Shown one piece after another: positions 11,189-22,089 of a stretch of 64,000 nucleotides of DNA. Below the pieces are notes generated by a model that saw only the letters and a list, made by a program, of their open reading frames with translations, did not search any database and was not told the DNA's origin. The stretch spans positions 1-64,000 of the forward strand of contig NJFT01000116.1 in NCBI GenBank assembly GCA_002221725.1. The letters are read 5' to 3'. Source of the stretch: Scedosporium boydii. Taxonomy: Eukaryota; Ascomycota; Sordariomycetes; Microascales; Microascaceae. A program made the translations under genes and the position numbers. Each line of letters begins with the position of its first letter. Positions within the stretch are counted from its first letter, which is position 1.

Positions 11189-12348
11189 GGTGGCGAATAA
11201 GAGTAAGGTGATGAGGGCGGGATAAAAGGAGAAACGTGCGGTGTAAGGCTATGGATAATTAAAAGGGAGGGATTTGATTTCGAGGTGTAAAGAGATGCAA
11301 AGCTGGCGAATGAATCTAAATCCCCTGGACCCTTGACGTTGGTTTCGGAGGATGCGTCGTCGTCTGCGGAGCTGTGGAGTGCAAAGGTTGAGCACGGTTC
11401 AATCTATCATTGATGGTGGCCTGGATTGGAAGCTCCCCACCTGCAGCCTGTCGCTGTGATTCGTCACCCCTCCAAACATCAATCCGTACCTAGAACCATC
11501 ATTGATTGAACATCGGACAACATTGAACCTCTTGTTATAATCTAGCTGCCAGGGCTCTATTATCTGAAGATGCGATCGACATCGATATTGATCAAGGAAG
11601 ATATAACGCTTGTCACAAACATGGTCCGGTTAATTTTTTTTTAATAATTCTTGAGAATATATAAATGTGCTCGAATACTCTCATCATTGTGCCTTGGTAC
11701 TTCTGACCTTGACTTCGGTATTTCTCGGCGCTGAACATCAATCCGTTAACAATCAATGAGATACACGCACAGGTGCGCTGGGCGACACTCTTGGGACAAT
11801 ACGAGCCATCGTTAGCACAATACAATTTCACTTGAGCAACCCCATGCCTTTGTGTTAATAGAATTAGGTCGAGTACCTAGTTATATCTGACCTCTACGGA
11901 GCCGTTCAGAGAGAAACCAGACAAAAGCTATCAACGGTATCAACAAGAAATCTCTTAGCTGTAATGAGATCGAAGATCCAGGAGGCGCAAGTTCAAGTTT
12001 TACCTTCAATTTCGCGAACACCGTTCGCCACCTTAGACGCCTTTCCCTAGAATGCCATAACTTCGACAAAGCAGAATTGCTCGTTTCCCTTAAAACAACT
12101 TCCTCTCGTATCATATCGACTACACCCGTTTTGGTATCACATCCTCTGTCTCCTCTAACACCAGCGCTTCCCAGTCTCGGCCCAACGTCCCCCGAGGGGG
12201 AAAGGGGGCACTGAGGGTGTCTGTCCCTCCTCACACAACGTGCGAGACTCTAACTACGGAGAGTATGAAGGGTGCGGATCAGCTCCTCACCAATCGGGGT
12301 GAGTCCGTTTCCGTTCGTGCCATCAGCGGCTAAGTTCTCCTGCTGCTC
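11189..12348. other. intergenic region between vps5 start and TAF5 end
   Basis: About 1.2 kb. The part nearest vps5 must be its promoter and 5' UTR; the rest includes the TAF5 3' UTR. Short open frames at 11613-11831 and 11881-12234 have no recognisable features. No RNA gene seen. Confidence 0.55.
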
Positions 12349-15300
12349 CTAGCGATCAGGATCGAAGCAACCGCCGCCGACGACCAGGTTCATGCGGGTC
12401 ATCTGAACTTTCATGACTGGCGTCTTCTTCGTTGCGAACGCGCTGATTTGGTCCGGCGTAATCATGACCTCCTTGCCCTTCTTCTTTCCGCCCGTTCCCG
12501 TAGCCGCACCACCACCGCTGGGAGCCTGAGCGGGCGCCGTTGCCGCGGCAGATCCTCCAGGTTGCGCCACCACAGCTCCCGCGCCATCAGCGGGCTCTTG
12601 ACCGACTTGAGGAACGAGAGGCTGCTGGGCTGCTGCCGCCTTGTGGCCTTCGGCGGGGAGCTCCACGTCCCAGATCCTGACCGTACAATCCTGGCCAGCC
12701 GATACTAGAACCGTAGACTCAGCACTGAAGCTGAGAGACCAAATGCCGCCCTTCCCGTGGCCGCGCGAGCGCTTGATGCGAGTTCCTTTGGCAAGATCCC
12801 AGAAGAAAATGTTGCCGGCGTTATCGGCGCTAGCAAGAATCTTGCCGTTGGGCGCACACTCGAGGGCCGAGATGTAATCAGTATGTCCAGTAAACACACG
12901 TACGCACTGGCCCGTAATGACCGACCACATGCGAATCGACTTGTCGGTCTCGTCCGACGCCGAAAAGACATAGGTTCCGTTGGGGTGCCAAGCAATGGCT
13001 GAAATGCTCGTGTCGTGACCTACGAGAAGTCGCTGCGCTGATGCGTGGTCCTGCATCCAAACCCTAGCCGTCTTGTCCCAGCCGCCGCTGAGGAAGTAGT
13101 GGCCATGAGGGCCCCATGAGACACGGAAGACGGGACCGCTGTGACCCTTATAGATGCAAAGACACTGCCACAACTCGAGAGACCAAAGGCGGATATGACC
13201 GTCGCCGCTAGCCGAGAGTAGGAACTTAGGACCCGTATCAGGCAGAGGCTTCTCTGAGGAGCCAAAGAGACTAGTCATCTTGCTGTCGATGGCATCGGAG
13301 AAGGAAACGGAGTAGACCGGTCCCGAATGGCCAATGAGCTTGCGGTTGTTGACCTTGAGATCCTTCTCAGATGTATGCTTCGACTTGAGCGGCTTGCCGT
13401 CTAGAGTCCATACTCGAATATACGAGTCCATTGTGCCTACAGCCGCGAGCTTTTGATCCTTCGAGAAATCAAGGCACGAGACACTATCCGGGCTTGTCAG
13501 AAAACAGCCTTTAGAATAAGTGGCACAGATAACCGGAGTCAACTTACCTTCCCAAAGTGTTGTGCCAAGTGAACATGCAGCAGCTTACGCCTGGTCCAAT
13601 ACCGCCCGTACGGCCCTCAATCTTAAAGCGATCGCGGTTCTCCCGGACCTTCTGCATCTCCATGACCACATCGCGAGCTCGTGAAGGGGGCAGGGGCAGA
13701 TCAGCGCGACTGGGAGCGTCATCCGTCTCTTCACGCTTGATCTTCTGATCGAACTCCTCAACCAAGGATGGCTGACCAGGCTTGGGGGGCTTGCGCTGGT
13801 CCTCGTCCTGTAATTCGGCTCGCACATCCTCACGCAAGCCCTCTTCCATGGGGAGAGGGCCAAGCTTTAAGGCACCAACGGAATCCAACACATCCTTGTT
13901 CGAGACGCCAATGTTCACACCTGGGATGCCTTCCTGGGCGTCAACGTCCTCCAGATCACGACCCTCCGTTCGGCGCGAAATAGCCTCGAAACTGAAGGGA
14001 GTAATCGGGCCACGGGCGGTCGAGTCGATCTCGCAGTGGGTCTGCAGAACGTACCGGACGCATGCGCCACCCTGGGAATCCTCACGCTCGAGGAAATGGA
14101 AAAGATCGCCGGCGACGTGGGGGTTGAGAGGGATGCGGTACTTGTTGTTCTTGTACAAGCTGGTGATACGGTTCTCTTTGAGGTGCTGAGGAAGAGAGAT
14201 GGTCGAAAAGGTCCTCAGGTCATCAATGTGGTGCTTCTCGAAGGTGGGCGTCACAGTCTCAAGCAGCTGCTTGGCAACGTCTCGCTGACCGACTTCGATC
14301 AATTCGATCCAAGAGTACACGAAGAAGGGCCAAAGGACTTTGGCGAGTTCAAACTAAATCGCCCCCCAAGTGTCAGAAGTGGGAAAGGAAGTTTCTAAAG
14401 GGGTTGCAGGGAATGGAGGGGCCAACCTTATAGATCTGAAGACTATTCTCAACCCAGTCCTTCAGCAACTTGAAGGCCTTGATATACTTCCTTGGGCCGT
14501 AAACGTCGGCATCGTTTAGAATCGGCCTGCCCTCCTCGTTAATATGCTTGGACTCGTCTCTAAACACAAGCTCAGTCCGGGTGTAGCCCCGTTTCAAGAG
14601 AAACTCCGTAACCTACGTGTTCATCGTTAGTAAAATGATTTGCCAAACGCCAAGCTCAAACTAGATGAAATGAACGATTTCCGAAGCCAGGCAAGTTCTT
14701 GTCTGCATGCTCTAGTCCAAGGAGTTTGTCTTCCTCGAGGATGAACAGCTCTTGGAAAGGAAAAGGAGACGGGGATTCTGAGGAGATGAAGCTTGCAGGA
14801 GGAAGAAATGCTCCAGAGACAGTTTGTCAGAGGTGCCTTCCTGTCGCGAAGAGACTCTTGTCTCGATGAGTAAACGAAACAAAAGTCTCTAGCTCGAGTC
14901 AAGGAAGAGCAAGCAAACCCAACGCAGCAGAGTACAGCCTTCCAATGAATGCAAATCACCCAGAGGTGACATGTTTCAGATCAGGACGAAGCAATGCAGC
15001 CAAGTAAGGATAGCTGCTTCTACCCATTCTGCACTCTCAGAAGATCAGAGCCTAAGAGTGATGACCAGGCTACTGCAGAGTAGGCTGTATTATTTACGCC
15101 CAAGAACAGATAGATCCTAATCAGAAAGGACAAGGAAAGTACAATTCTTTCCTAGCACCTCACAAGCCCATACATCCTTTGTGACTGTAGACCCTCCCAG
15201 CATTTGATATGCAGTGAGGCCTAAATTAAGGAAAATAGGCTAAACTTACAATCTGGTTAAGATTCTGGTTTGAAAGCGGAGGTCCTGGGGCGGGCTGTCC

Positions 15301-15351
15301 AGGAGTGACCCCAGGTGTAGTGGCAGCTGGAGGGCCCTGGCCTGTCGACAT
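12349..15351 (-). CDS. taf5: TFIID subunit TAF5 (WD40)
   Basis: Four exons: 15250-15351, 14427-14612, 13548-14353 and 12349-13492; 745 residues. TAF5 is a scaffold of TFIID and, in yeast, of SAGA. A LisH-like segment ([16 protein letters not shown]) lies at about 36-52. The TAF5 N-terminal helical domain follows at about 75-215 ([20 protein letters not shown], then [17 protein letters not shown]). A seven-bladed WD40 propeller begins near 365, with [37 protein letters not shown] and [10 protein letters not shown]. The tail is Ala/Gly/Pro-rich. The first intron is 637 nt, long for this region. The donor of intron 2 is a weak GTTGGC. The last intron ends in AAG instead of YAG, but [17 protein letters not shown] is only in frame that way. 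Gene identity is certain. Confidence 0.95.
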
Positions 15352-15920
15352 GGTGGTTCCTTTGATGGTGTCGTATAAAAGAGAGGTGGAGGTTGATTAA
15401 TGTTGTGATGGATAAAAGAACTTAGGAATAGATGATGTCAACTATGGTAACATAGTTGTATGTGGAAAGAGTTGGCGATGGGGAAGATGGAAAAGAGGAA
15501 TGAATGACTGAAGGAAGCTGGGTTTCTGTCTTGATAGATGGAGTGAGTAAGGCTGATGAGGAAGTCGCGAAAGATGAACCAGCCGCGCATAATTCGGAGG
15601 TTGCATGGCTGCACCTACCCAATCACTGGTGTTGGTGAGAGAAGCTGTTTGCTGGGGAAGGAGGGGGCAACAAGATATTATGTCACGTGACTTATACTGG
15701 ATGAAGTACCTTGGTACCTCTTCCTCTTGCCATCAGCATCAGCTTGAGCTCAAGCCGCCTTTCTTGATGACTTCCTCCAAACTAAGCAAACAAATCTCAT
15801 AGAATATTCCCAGAATTCAAGTATTTCGAGGATTCAAGTCTTCAATTCCTCCAAATACACTCCATACTCTCATATACCCTCATAAAAACTACCAGTTTTG
15901 AGCATCAACTACCACCCAAC
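15352..15920. promoter_or_regulatory. divergent promoter region TAF5/med11
   Basis: About 0.57 kb between the start codons of taf5 (minus) and med11 (plus), two general transcription genes that may share control elements. It holds the 10-bp palindrome GTCACGTGAC at 15682-15691. Confidence 0.55.
15682..15691. promoter_or_regulatory. E-box palindrome GTCACGTGAC
   Basis: A perfect ten-base palindrome with core CACGTG, matching the bHLH consensus (Cbf1-type RTCACRTG). It lies about 230 bp upstream of the med11 start and 330 bp upstream of the taf5 start. Binding is inferred. Confidence 0.5.
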
Positions 15921-16480
15921 ATGGCATCTAATCAGTCGACCAACTCATTCCAACCCTTCACCATATCCGAACGCATCCAACAACTCAACGAAATCGACAA
16001 GGTAAACACCACCCCTTCCCTCCCATCCTCTACAACCAATACCTCTAACAAACCCAGAAAATCGCCGAAATAATGACCCACACAAGCACCGCCCTAACAG
16101 CCCTAACCCCCTCCCCCTCAACCCCCCTCTCCACCCAACAACAAACCTTCAAATCCTCCATGGACGCCTTCATCACGACGCTGCACACCGTCGACGTGCA
16201 CATGAAGCGGCAGATCTTCGGCCTCGAGGAAGCCGGGATCATCGACCTGTCTAACGACCGGGCCGATGCGGCGGACCAGAGGCAGAAGAAGAAGGCGGCG
16301 ACGCTGAGCCCGACGGCGGTGGGGACCGTGGGGAATTTGGATGTGGGTTGGTTGAATAGTAGGCGGAATAGGGTTGAGAGGGATATGGAGGCTGAGCTTT
16401 GGGGGAGGGGGAGGGAGGTTTTGGAAGGGGGGAAGGGTGAGGGGATGGGGGTTGTGAAGGGGGAGCCTATGGAGGAGTGA
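15921..16480 (+). CDS. med11: Mediator subunit Med11
   Basis: Two exons, 15921-16001 and 16058-16480; 167 residues, with a 56-nt intron (GTAAAC donor, CTAAC branch site, CAG acceptor). The N-terminal half is the Med11 helical domain: FTISERIQQLNEIDKKIAEIM, then a helix FKSSMDAFITTLHTVDVHMKRQIFGLEEAGII. Med11 pairs with Med22 in the Mediator head module, which contacts RNA polymerase II and TFIIH. The C-terminal part is Gly/Glu/Arg-rich and probably disordered. The gene is divergent from taf5 and convergent with the vacuolar protease gene. Confidence 0.88.
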
Positions 16481-17088
16481 TTTGGGGGGGAACTTGCCGT
16501 GTGGAGTGTTTAGGTCCCTGGGCCGAGAGAAATGGCGCTTCTATGTGGTAGCTTTGTAGCGAGTGCTACGAAGCTAAGAGTGAGGCTGGACGAGCGGTCA
16601 TCTTCGGTGTTGGAGATTCCGGTGGTGCAAACACGCCGATCTAGGAGCATGGCCAAAACATTGGCTTTTCCTTGGGACGCTCTACTATCGGGTTGGGATC
16701 GGCTGTCCTGGATTCACGGAGAGGAGAGAGAGAGATAAATGGTTGGATTCATCTCCGGTAAGCCAACGGAAGAGATCACACGTCGGGAACCCGCATTCAG
16801 TTCGCTAACGACCATCAAGGCATTAGACGAGACAATCCCTATACAATTGTACCCTTACGAAACGTTACAAAACAGCTAGATACCCAAGATACAATCAAAC
16901 TCAATAAGAAACCAATCCGTGACAATGATACAGCTATGCAAACACTTACATCTCCCCCTCCACTGCAGCGTCATGTACCCATCCTCCTCATTACCAACGC
17001 TGCTCCAAACAAACATACCGCCCAGTCCGTGAGAAAACAAAGAAAAATGTACACGCAAGTTAGCAAAAAAAAAAAAAACATACAGGTC
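16481..17088. other. convergent intergenic region
   Basis: About 0.6 kb between the 3' ends of med11 and the vacuolar protease gene. A run of 14 A's lies near 17065-17078. No gene seen. Confidence 0.5.
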
Positions 17089-20000
17089 TTACACACTAAA
17101 CTTCTTCGTCCCAACAACCAACCCCTCCGCAGCCTTCGTGACCGTAACCCAAACAGGCGAAAACCTCACAACCTCCTCAAACGCTGGTATCACCCCCGGC
17201 ACATTCGCATCCGCCCACATACATGCCACCTCTCCCTCCAACCTCCTTTCCTCTTCATCTCTCACTCTCAACTCCCCATTATGCCCCAAGGGTAGCGCCG
17301 CCCCGCCACTGAGGGGCGTAGTCTCCTTCGCGGCATCGTAGTCGTCGTCGTCTTCCCACTCGACAGCTACTCTCCACACTTTATCCCAGTCACGCCTCCA
17401 CAACCTCACCTGGCAGAGCCCGCGCTCATGAAACTCGCCGAAGCGAGAGTCCCACGGTGCGGCACCCTCGACGTGGAAGCTGGTGACACGCTTATTGCGG
17501 AAGATGAGGAAACAGGCCTTGGTGTTGACGGCGTCGACGTCGAAGATGGCGGTCTTGGATGCTGGATCGGGGCCACTAGTGATATTAACGGAGATTAGGT
17601 TAGCGAAGCGTTTGCGTGAGTCTTCTTCCTCGTCGCCCAGCGTGACAACGGCCTCGGGTTGGAGGTTTGGGAGGACGGCCGAGCCGTCGTAGTAGCATGT
17701 CCTCAGAGCGTTACGACCCGAGGGCATGCATTTAACCTCCTTCTTGACGGCGGAGGGCAGTTCGGCGATGATAGGGCGGACGAATTCCTCGAGGCCATCG
17801 ATGGTGATGTTGGATGCGCCCGTATCGACATCCAGAGTCTGCTGGAACAGAATCTTGTAGGTGCTGTTTGAGGAGAAGGGGAACGCCACGAGCGAGTAGA
17901 GGAGCGTCCCCGCAAAGACGGCGAGGAGGACCAAGGGTGTTTGGTGGGGTATCCTGTGGATGAAAGGCGCCAAGGGTAGGAGCGATAGGATGGCGAACGC
18001 GCCGATGGCAGCATAGGGCAGGAGGAGAGCGGTTCCATCTGCACCTGTTGCTGAAGTCGCCGCTGTTAGGAACAGGCCGAGCTGGCCGAAGAGCCACACC
18101 GTCACCGGTCCGAGAATGAGCAGTTGCAGGAACCATGTCCAGCTGGGCAGCTCAGCGGACCAAGCTTGCTCGAGGTGGAACGGCTCCCGGTTATTCCTCA
18201 GGACTTGGTTCTGCGGCTCGTCGGTGATGGAGGCAATAGATCGTCGGTAGGTGGTAGAAAATGTCGTGCGGGGCAGGTTTTCCGTACGAGTCGTACTACG
18301 ACTAATGATAAGCGGGGTTCTTTCGTCCGCAGACTCTGGTTCTTCATCGGGAGGAGGAGCCTTGGAAGTCGATGGGCGTGGGTCATCACTCAGGTGATCA
18401 CGCGAACGGAGAGATTCCCGAGAGGTGATGGAAGCAGCGCTAGGCGCCGGCACTCGAGACCATCTCGAGAAATCCTTCTTAGCCGGAAGAGCAAAGAGTT
18501 CGCATAGAGAGATCAACAGGCAGAGGGAGGTGGCGGCATGGAGGATGACAAAGGGGTAGCCGGCCGCGATGTGGAACCGGTCCTCGAGCACGGTGACTGC
18601 AACGAGGATGGCCCAGCTGATGATGAACAGCCAAATGAAGACGTAGCCCCGGTGCAGAGCGCTGGGTCGCATAGCATTGGAGCCTCGCATAATAACCCAC
18701 AGCGAAAAATAAAAGAGGGAAACCATCATCGCCCAGCTGGTTGATCATCGGTAATGATTAGCCTTACCGTTCAAGGTAGCTTGTAGCTTCATACAAGAAA
18801 TCGTAAGGGAAAGGACCAACTTACATAGCATAGGAGCTGCTATAAACAATCAACGGATTCAACTTCCTCAAAAGCAGCGCCGACCCAGTAACCAACCCAC
18901 CAGAGAAGATCAGAGCCAGCGGGAACCGGAAGAAACCCCTCCAGCCATTGATGGCGACGGCATCACTACCGCCAACGCTATCATGCGAAGAAACCTTGCT
19001 CGAGAAGAAGTAGTACTTGTCGCTCTTGGCAAGAATCCACGACATGAACAGGAGGACGAGGGGGGAGACGACGAGGAGGCTGATGGACCACCCGAAAAGC
19101 GTCCTAAGTCCAAATACGGCAAAACTCTTGCCCCCGAGATCAAACCATACGCCGTCGCTTCCTCTCCCGTTCTGAACCTTGCTCTCGTCGTAATCCGGCC
19201 TCGGACCGACAAACGCATCGCCCGCCTCACCGGAGAGTGCTTCCATCGTCTTGATGCTAGCCGATAGCATGTGCCACAGGCTAGCGCGGGAGGTATGTCG
19301 CGTATCATCCTGCATGGTATGATACATACTCCTCGGCTCGTAAAAAGCGACATCGAGACCGCGAGCCCCGTAGACCTGGTTAAAGATAACATAATCGGTC
19401 TGGCTCTTGATGAGCCCGAGAGCGAAACCATCCGACCCCACGACGGTACCGAAGGGATTCGGAGCTTTGGAGTACGCCATAGTCACCTCGAGGTCCGTAG
19501 ATCGGAAGAGCACAGCGCGACCGCCGGCGCCGGCGCCCTCAAGATTTAAGAACGTGTGCACGAAGGGCATGACGGGGTTCGCGCCGAATGTGCGGGATCC
19601 CCACATGTAATCCTCCTCTCCGTTGTTAAGGAGGGCGATGATTCCATGCTTCGGCTGGTTTCCGGGCGTGGTGAAGTAGCTGATCATCTGCAGGATAGTG
19701 ACGACGCCGATGCCGTCATCCGTAGCACCGTAGGCGGTCGATACGCTAGATATCCATTGTTAAGTAAGGGACTACGGCAGAGGAGGAGGAATATGGATGA
19801 ACTTACGAGTCAAAATGCGCATTCACCATAACACCATGATGATTCTCCGACCACTCACTCGGATCCTTCTTCCACCACTCGCCCTCATCGTCGTCCGTCC
19901 CCCGGATATAAACGATAAGATTCGAGCCCTCAAAGTACGTTCCTAATCCGCAAGACGGGTCGGCCGTCCCAACACTACTACTCTTAGTCAAAGTAACCGT

Positions 20001-20471
20001 CACATTCGACACGAGGTCATTAAAGATGGTAGCCAGCGGGCTCTTCTCGGAACGGGCATTCGCCTCAGCTTCCTTCTTGTTCAGTGACCTTTTTTTTTTT
20101 TTTTTTCACCGGTTAGTTCACTAGATGGTATAACTCACGCGCTCACGAAAAACTCACGAAATCCCACGCCACGACATCTCAGACGTCCAGCGCACATCAT
20201 TCGCATTTAATATATCCTGGATCCGCCCCAGGAGATGTTCCCTCACATCCTCGTTAAACTTGCTATTAAAAGGATGGAACGCCTTGGCGATGGTCGTCAA
20301 GTCCGCCCACGCATCGTCGAGATCCACGCCGGGGTACGGCGTCGAGGTGTTTGGTGCGGGCGGGACAGTCTCCTGGATGAAGATGATGGGAATGACGAGG
20401 GCGACGTAGACGAGGGTTGTCCAGAAGGTCACTTGGGCGGGGCGGAAGGCGAAGGGGTTGTACCACTTCAT
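17089..20471 (-). CDS. PFF1: vacuolar membrane protease Pff1 (M28 family)
   Basis: Four exons: 20158-20471, 19807-20088, 18825-19745 and 17089-18736; 1054 residues, the usual length. One TM segment near the N-terminus (about 15-35, TLVYVALVIPIIFI) is followed by a lumenal M28 peptidase domain, about 110-390. Its zinc-site motifs are NAHFDS, ATDDGIGV, NNGEED (catalytic Glu plus ligand Glu), NLEGAGAGG and YHTMQDD (His ligand). The C-terminal half has about eight TM segments, such as LFYFSLWVIMRG and VFIWLFIISWAILVAVTV. It is a vacuolar-membrane metalloprotease of unknown physiological substrate. Intron 1 is odd: its 3' end is a run of about 16 A's and the acceptor is AAG. The join in intron 3 (YSSSYA-IWAMMVSLF) lies within a TM segment and preserves it. 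Confidence 0.93.
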
Positions 20472-22089
20472 GATGGGTGGGATTCTGCCCCGATGGGGGA
20501 CTTGAGAGGGGAAGTTCCTTAATTTTGGAGATGGGGAGAATTGAATAATGCGAAGCCGGAGATGTTATTACTCTCAGGGGACGAGTGAGAAGGGACTTGG
20601 AATCAAATGGGAGATGTTTGACGATGGATGATTCGAGGCCGCTGATTTGATGCAAGCCAGCTACGAAGTACTTGAGCTGTTCCTCGCGATACGAAGACAA
20701 AGTACCTATGTAAGCTCTCAAGGATGGAAAGGTCGAGCTCAATCAGGACGCGGGGAAAGAACGAAGACAACAAAGAAACCTGGAAATTATTCCCAAGCTG
20801 AGCTGACGGGTAAGCAGCAAGGGCACGCGGGGGATTAATGCTCAATTTAACAAGTTCCAGGTTCGAAGGCGAGATTTCCCAACGTGCAGATTCCACGCCA
20901 TCAGCCGTCGTCTCGAATCGTCACGGCGTCAAAGTCGTGTTCAAAAACGGCATGTCGGAACTGTCAAGGTTGAAGCTATGGAATATTTGGAGGCACTTTA
21001 TCGATACTTTGGGTGCTGAAGTCTTGTTCGTACATGTACGCCCATGCAACCCAATGCCTGTACAAGCACTAGCTGCAACTTAAACTTCACCTGGCTAACT
21101 TGGCACGATGTACGAAGGACGGAGGTAAATATCGCCAGATAATACGACCAACGGACTTTACTTCCGAGCCGCCAGTCTTCTTTCATCGGCAAAGGCGAAA
21201 GCCGGCATTAGTTGATGGCGGACGGAGATCTGGATCGAGAAAGCTCGATGTACAACCTGCTCTCGGCTCCGCTGGGAGATGCTTCCGTCCAATCGTGCGA
21301 AAAGCCACTGCAGGCTAGTGGCTGGCTCAGTGGGCTCCTAGACTATCCAACTGCCGCTATTGAGCCACTACGAAAGTAAACCACGACGGTCCAAGGACTT
21401 CGCAAAACCACCCGAGCACTCCTCGAAGGGCTTAGCATCAACAACTTCATTGAAGTGTTTCATCTGACCCAGCACTGCCGAGGCACTTATATCCGATCAA
21501 GAAGAACAGATACCACCGACGAACACGCAGGGCGACGCTTATCACGACATCCAGAACACGCGGTATAAAGACGCAACACTTCACAAATACAGAATGAAAA
21601 ACACACCACATAGAATCGAAATGTCGTGGATTACTACGAGACTAAGCTGTATAAAAATACTGTTAAAGAAAACAGGAAGAATCTGGCAGTCCCGGCCATT
21701 ACGTATGCCAACTGCTTGGCTACAGACCTGTCCAAGTGATTACAAGGTAACCAGGTCATTGTGACCAGTTAGGAGGACCTCGTCTTGGCGTACGGGATCC
21801 CGGATTACAACCGGCGAGCATCATTAATGTTAGGGACAGTCCGTTTCGGTTAGTGGTCTTCATTTCTCTTCTCTTCATCCTTCCTGTGTTAAAGTGAGTC
21901 GAAAGCAGACGACGCAACGAAAAGAAAGAAAACAAAAAGTACAGATGACAATTAGAAGTGTGGAGAGAATATCCTCCGTTCCGTTAGTTGATGCACATTT
22001 TTTTTCACCAAAACCGGGGTCCGTGTCGTTGTTAGTTAGAAGCCTCCCAAAAAGGCCGATATCCTTGGCTCGGGTCTCAGTCAATCTGC
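20472..22089. other. intergenic region upstream of the vacuolar protease gene
   Basis: About 1.6 kb between the Pff1 start and the BBP stop codon. One copy of the dispersed 9-mer TACGAAGTA lies at 20662-20670. No coding frame or RNA gene that I can support. The right-hand end must be the BBP 3' UTR. Confidence 0.55.
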
